Source of the DNA: Aestuariirhabdus sp049985285
GTDB taxonomy: Bacteria; Pseudomonadota; Gammaproteobacteria; Pseudomonadales; Aestuariirhabdaceae
Assembly: GCF_049985285.1 (NCBI RefSeq)
Contig: NZ_JBNIEU010000001.1
Span: 868,001 to 932,000 of the forward strand
Length of the DNA stretch: 64,000 nucleotides
Direction of reading: 5' to 3'
Shown here: piece after piece, positions 61,575 to 64,000 of the stretch
Numbering within the stretch: the stretch's first letter is position 1
How the letters are laid out: each line of letters begins with the position of its first letter
Notes under the pieces: model-generated
What the model was told of the DNA's origin: nothing
The model's database searches: none
What the model saw: the letters and a program-made list of their open reading frames with translations, nothing else
Position numbers and translations under genes: made by a program

Positions 61575-62678
61575 TTAGTCGATCAGGCCAAACTGGTCAC
61601 GCAAGATCTCGATGATCTCGGCCTTGGGGTTGTCGGACAGCACCAGCGCTTCGCCGGTAATCTTCTCGGCAATATCGACATAGGTCTTTGAAACCGCCAT
61701 CAATACCGATTCCGGTAACGCGTTGTCGCGTGCCAACGCCTCGCGCTCGGGCATCCGATCCTTGTTCAGAAGGATATCGGGGTCGGGGAAATGATTAAGC
61801 AACAACTGACGGAACCCCTCCTTGGAGTTTTCCACCACCTTCCCCTCCCGGTAACTGGCGCCATCCCAGATACGCGAGGAATCGGGGGTGCCTACCTCGT
61901 CCATATAGATCAGTTTTTCCTCACCGCTGGCGTCGGTAACGTAACCAAACTCAAATTTGGTATCCACGAACACCTGATCCAACTTCGCCAATTCGTCGCT
62001 GATTACATCGAAGCCCTCTTTAAGCAAACGCTCGTAACGGTCGATATCCTCCTTACAACTGAAGTTGAACGCTGCGAAATTCTGTTCGATGTTTTGGCGC
62101 GTAATATTGACATCATCGGCCTCAGGGACACCGGGAATACCGCTCAGAATCCCTTTAGTCGATGGGGTGATCAGGAGCTCGGGCAGCTTCTGGTCCTTTT
62201 CCAGCCCCTCAGCGATCTCGATCCCACAAAACTCACGCTCACCCTTGGTGTAGGCTCGCCACATTGAGCCGGTGATGTATTGGCGACAGATCGCCTCGAT
62301 CATTACCGGGCGCGCCTTCTGTACGATCCACACGAAGGGGTGAGGGATCTCGAGAATATGGCTATCGGCCAAGCCCTGCTCTCGAAACAGTTTAAACCAG
62401 TGGTTGGAGATCGCATTAAGCGCTGCACCCTTACCTGGCACGCCGTTCATTCCCCCCTCACCATGCCAGATGCAATCGAACGCCGAGATGCGGTCACTTA
62501 TCACCATAATCGCTAGTGGGGCGTCACTGGCTACATCGTAACCACGCTCACGAATCAGGCGCTTGCTGTCGGCTTCCGTCAGCCAGTAAACAGAACGGAC
62601 TTTCCCGCTATGCACGGGGTTATTGGTGCGGATGGGCAGATCGTTGTTCACTGCCAGTACTTTGTTGGCAAGGCTCAT
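61575..62678 (-). CDS. purC: Phosphoribosylaminoimidazole-succinocarboxamide synthase (SAICAR synthetase), long form
   Basis: A 367-residue purine enzyme ligating aspartate to CAIR. HSGKVRSVYWLTEAD, MVISDRISAFDCIWHGEGGMNGVPGKGAALNAIS, EAICRQYITGSMWRAY and KFEFGYVTDASGEEKLIYMDEVGTPDSSR are the conserved parts. It is much longer than the roughly 237-residue E. coli form and belongs to the long PurC class found in Vibrio and some Pseudomonadales. AAGGA precedes ATG 62678; 62771 would add 31 unlike residues. Confidence 0.95.
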   Translation of the reverse strand: MSLANKVLAVNNDLPIRTNNPVHSGKVRSVYWLTEADSKRLIRERGYDVASDAPLAIMVISDRISAFDCIWHGEGGMNGVPGKGAALNAISNHWFKLFREQGLADSHILEIPHPFVWIVQKARPVMIEAICRQYITGSMWRAYTKGEREFCGIEIAEGLEKDQKLPELLITPSTKGILSGIPGVPEADDVNITRQNIEQNFAAFNFSCKEDIDRYERLLKEGFDVISDELAKLDQVFVDTKFEFGYVTDASGEEKLIYMDEVGTPDSSRIWDGASYREGKVVENSKEGFRQLLLNHFPDPDILLNKDRMPEREALARDNALPESVLMAVSKTYVDIAEKITGEALVLSDNPKAEIIEILRDQFGLID

Positions 62679-62775
62679 GGGCGGTCCTTTAGCGAAGGGT
62701 TGTTGCTCAAAATTCGGGCAGAATACTACCCTGCACCAGGCTCCGAGTCCATATCCGCTAAAAAACCACAACGCC

Positions 62776-63783
62776 CTAAAGTGCCGATGGATCCGCCAAC
62801 GTCACAAACTCCAGCTCACGGCCCCTGCGGACCGGCAGCATCACGCGCTGATTCCATACAATGGGTCCCGCTACGACCTGTCGTTGCAAAGCGCCGATGG
62901 AATGCATATCACCCTGCTTGTTCAGGGTTTCAACATGACCTTCGCTATCGCTCACCCACCAGCGGCCCCCGTGCCAACTCGAGAGATGGGTGATGCCCCC
63001 TTGCAGAGGGTAGTCCGCCAGAAGCTCACCGCGATAGGCATCCACCTGCGACAGGCTGCCTCCGAAACGGTGCAGCAAGAGTTGATCCTCTCGAAAATCA
63101 ATGCGTTTAACCGGCGTCGCCAGCCTTAACTCCCACTGCAAATTTCCCTGCTCATCAAGCGCCACCACCCTCCCGGAGAACGTAGTGGCGATCAACAACG
63201 ACTCGTTCACCGCCACCGGACCGAATACCAGCTCATCCTCATCAAGATCAAACTGCCACCGGCTCTTACCTTCATGGTCCAGGGCCCACAGCACGCCGTG
63301 GCTTCCTCCACTGACCAATAGATCGCCCAAGGGTGCGGGGGTGTAGATCCAGCCGGGAAACGATCGCTGCCACAATAAACGCCCAGTCCCAACATCCACT
63401 GCACGCAGGATACCGTCGGTGGCTCCGGCTACCGCCATCGACTCCACCAGCAGCGGCGAATAAACCGCCGTGGTCGACACCGGATAGTGCCACCTGAAAC
63501 TTCCATCGGCCGGGTTGATCGCATAAATGCCCCTGCTACTGCCGACCAGGATCGAGCGCCCGTTGGCGACCGGCTCGAACACGCTTTGCCCATCAAGCAC
63601 CCGCCACTGTCTTTGCAGGGAGTCGCCGCTAAAGAGCGCCACCCCCTGATCCGACACCACAACACCCGTACCGACACCCTCAATATCCACCCGCAGGGGG
63701 TTAGCAGGCCGGACAGGCTCCTGTGCAGATGCCAACAGCGGAAGCCACAATAACCACCCTAGCCACCACCTGTTCCGGCCCAT
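62776..63783 (-). CDS. Exported PQQ-like beta-propeller protein
   Basis: A 335-residue protein with a signal peptide (WWLGWLLWLPLLASA, cleavage near 20) and repeated blades with Trp-containing motifs such as DGSFRWHYPVS, TGRLLWQRSFPG, EGKSRWQFDLDE and QGNLQWELRLAT. This is the PQQ/BamB-type propeller of about 6-7 blades. It is too short for a quinoprotein alcohol dehydrogenase (about 550-600) and has no visible calcium or disulfide dehydrogenase motif, so a binding or scaffold role is as likely as catalysis. It begins 3 bases after the cytochrome gene stop, implying one operon. Confidence 0.85.
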   Translation of the reverse strand: MGRNRWWLGWLLWLPLLASAQEPVRPANPLRVDIEGVGTGVVVSDQGVALFSGDSLQRQWRVLDGQSVFEPVANGRSILVGSSRGIYAINPADGSFRWHYPVSTTAVYSPLLVESMAVAGATDGILRAVDVGTGRLLWQRSFPGWIYTPAPLGDLLVSGGSHGVLWALDHEGKSRWQFDLDEDELVFGPVAVNESLLIATTFSGRVVALDEQGNLQWELRLATPVKRIDFREDQLLLHRFGGSLSQVDAYRGELLADYPLQGGITHLSSWHGGRWWVSDSEGHVETLNKQGDMHSIGALQRQVVAGPIVWNQRVMLPVRRGRELEFVTLADPSAL

Positions 63784-63786
63784 AGA

Positions 63787-64000
63787 CTACATCCCCTTGG
63801 CGTAGCGGTCATGGTTAAACACCATGTCACCACCGGGTGCCGCTGTATGACAGGCGATGCAGCCGGCCTTCGCACCCTTGGCGACAGCGCCTGCCAACTG
63901 CATCCCCTTGGGATTTACATGGAGGGAGCCATCGGGCTTGTACTTCACCCAGAACCAGTCCTGATTATCGGCATCGAACCCTTTGCGCTTGTACATAACG
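63787..64000 (-). CDS. C-terminal end of a c-type cytochrome, P460-like (runs off right edge)
   Basis: The reading frame is open to base 64000, so the N-terminus is missing; about 71 codons are seen. VMYKRKGFDADNQDWFWVKY, then DGSLHVNP and the single heme motif CIACH, followed by TAAPGGDMVFNHDRY, resemble the C-terminal part of cytochrome P460-family proteins (CxxCH near the end, Phe/Trp-rich core). These are periplasmic monoheme proteins with varied or unknown substrates. It is directly upstream of the beta-propeller gene in the same transcription direction. Confidence 0.75.
   Translation of the reverse strand, partial: VMYKRKGFDADNQDWFWVKYKPDGSLHVNPKGMQLAGAVAKGAKAGCIACHTAAPGGDMVFNHDRYAKGM

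Overview
The window reads as a contiguous piece of chromosome from a gammaproteobacterium close to the Pseudomonadales/Oceanospirillales. The evidence is gene order and family type. The run pilGHIJK-chpA, gshB, tonB3-like, yqgE(algH), ruvX, pilU, pilT, yggS, proC, yggT, metX, metW, DUF4426, rdgB, hemW, trmB, thiG, thiS, rpoH, ftsX, ftsE, ftsY, two M16 proteases, rsmD, TetR, aldehyde dehydrogenase, GMC oxidoreductase, coaD, ferredoxin, mutM follows, with gaps, the order I recall for the Pseudomonas aeruginosa PA0357-PA0413 region. The polyamine block follows the P. aeruginosa spuI/spuABC... layout. No rRNA, tRNA, CRISPR array, insertion sequence, integrase or phage gene was recognised. Genes are tightly packed, and several intergenic gaps hold clear intrinsic terminators.

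Layout. (1) 1-5566, minus strand: the Pil-Chp chemosensory operon for type IV pilus twitching and surface sensing, with chpA cut by the left edge. The receptor PilJ carries an unusual Met/His-rich stretch in its periplasmic part. (2) 5877-8824, plus: gshB, a TonB3-like protein, yqgE and ruvX. (3) 8852-11164, minus: the retraction ATPases pilU and pilT. (4) 11309-20105, plus: yggS-proC-yggT, a solitary dynamin-like GTPase, metX-metW, a DUF4426 protein, rdgB, hemW and a DUF3392 membrane protein. (5) 20180-27602: a DUF1329 protein, an AlkA-type glycosylase, the molybdate transporter modABC, trmB and thiG-thiS. (6) 27736-32177, plus: a two-gene NAD-linked molybdenum formate dehydrogenase whose beta subunit is a NuoE-NuoF fusion. 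(7) 32241-36101, minus: rpoH, and ftsX, ftsE, ftsY. (8) 36284-45139: two M16 peptidase-family proteins, rsmD, then a TetR-controlled alcohol/aldehyde oxidation cluster, coaD and a ferredoxin. (9) 45215-48881, minus: a small membrane protein, an acyltransferase, mutM, an acyl-CoA dehydrogenase and a Kazal-domain lipoprotein. (10) 49260-51975, plus: deaD and ompW. (11) 52035-61496: polyamine uptake and gamma-glutamyl-polyamine catabolism, with a divergent second glutamylpolyamine synthetase. (12) 61575-64000, minus: purC, a beta-propeller protein and the C-terminal end of a c-type cytochrome that runs off the window.

What works together. The Pil-Chp genes, pilT/pilU and the TonB3-like gene all concern type IV pilus function. 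modABC and the formate dehydrogenase lie within 10 kb and both depend on molybdenum. The spu-type block couples putrescine import to its conversion through gamma-glutamyl intermediates.

Most of the window is conserved core genome. No wholly new multi-gene system was found. The parts that most deserve a second look are the metal-binding-like insert in PilJ, the orphan dynamin-like GTPase, the Kazal lipoprotein, the TetR/aldehyde dehydrogenase/Tat protein/GMC cluster with a candidate operator, and the beta-propeller/cytochrome pair at the right edge.
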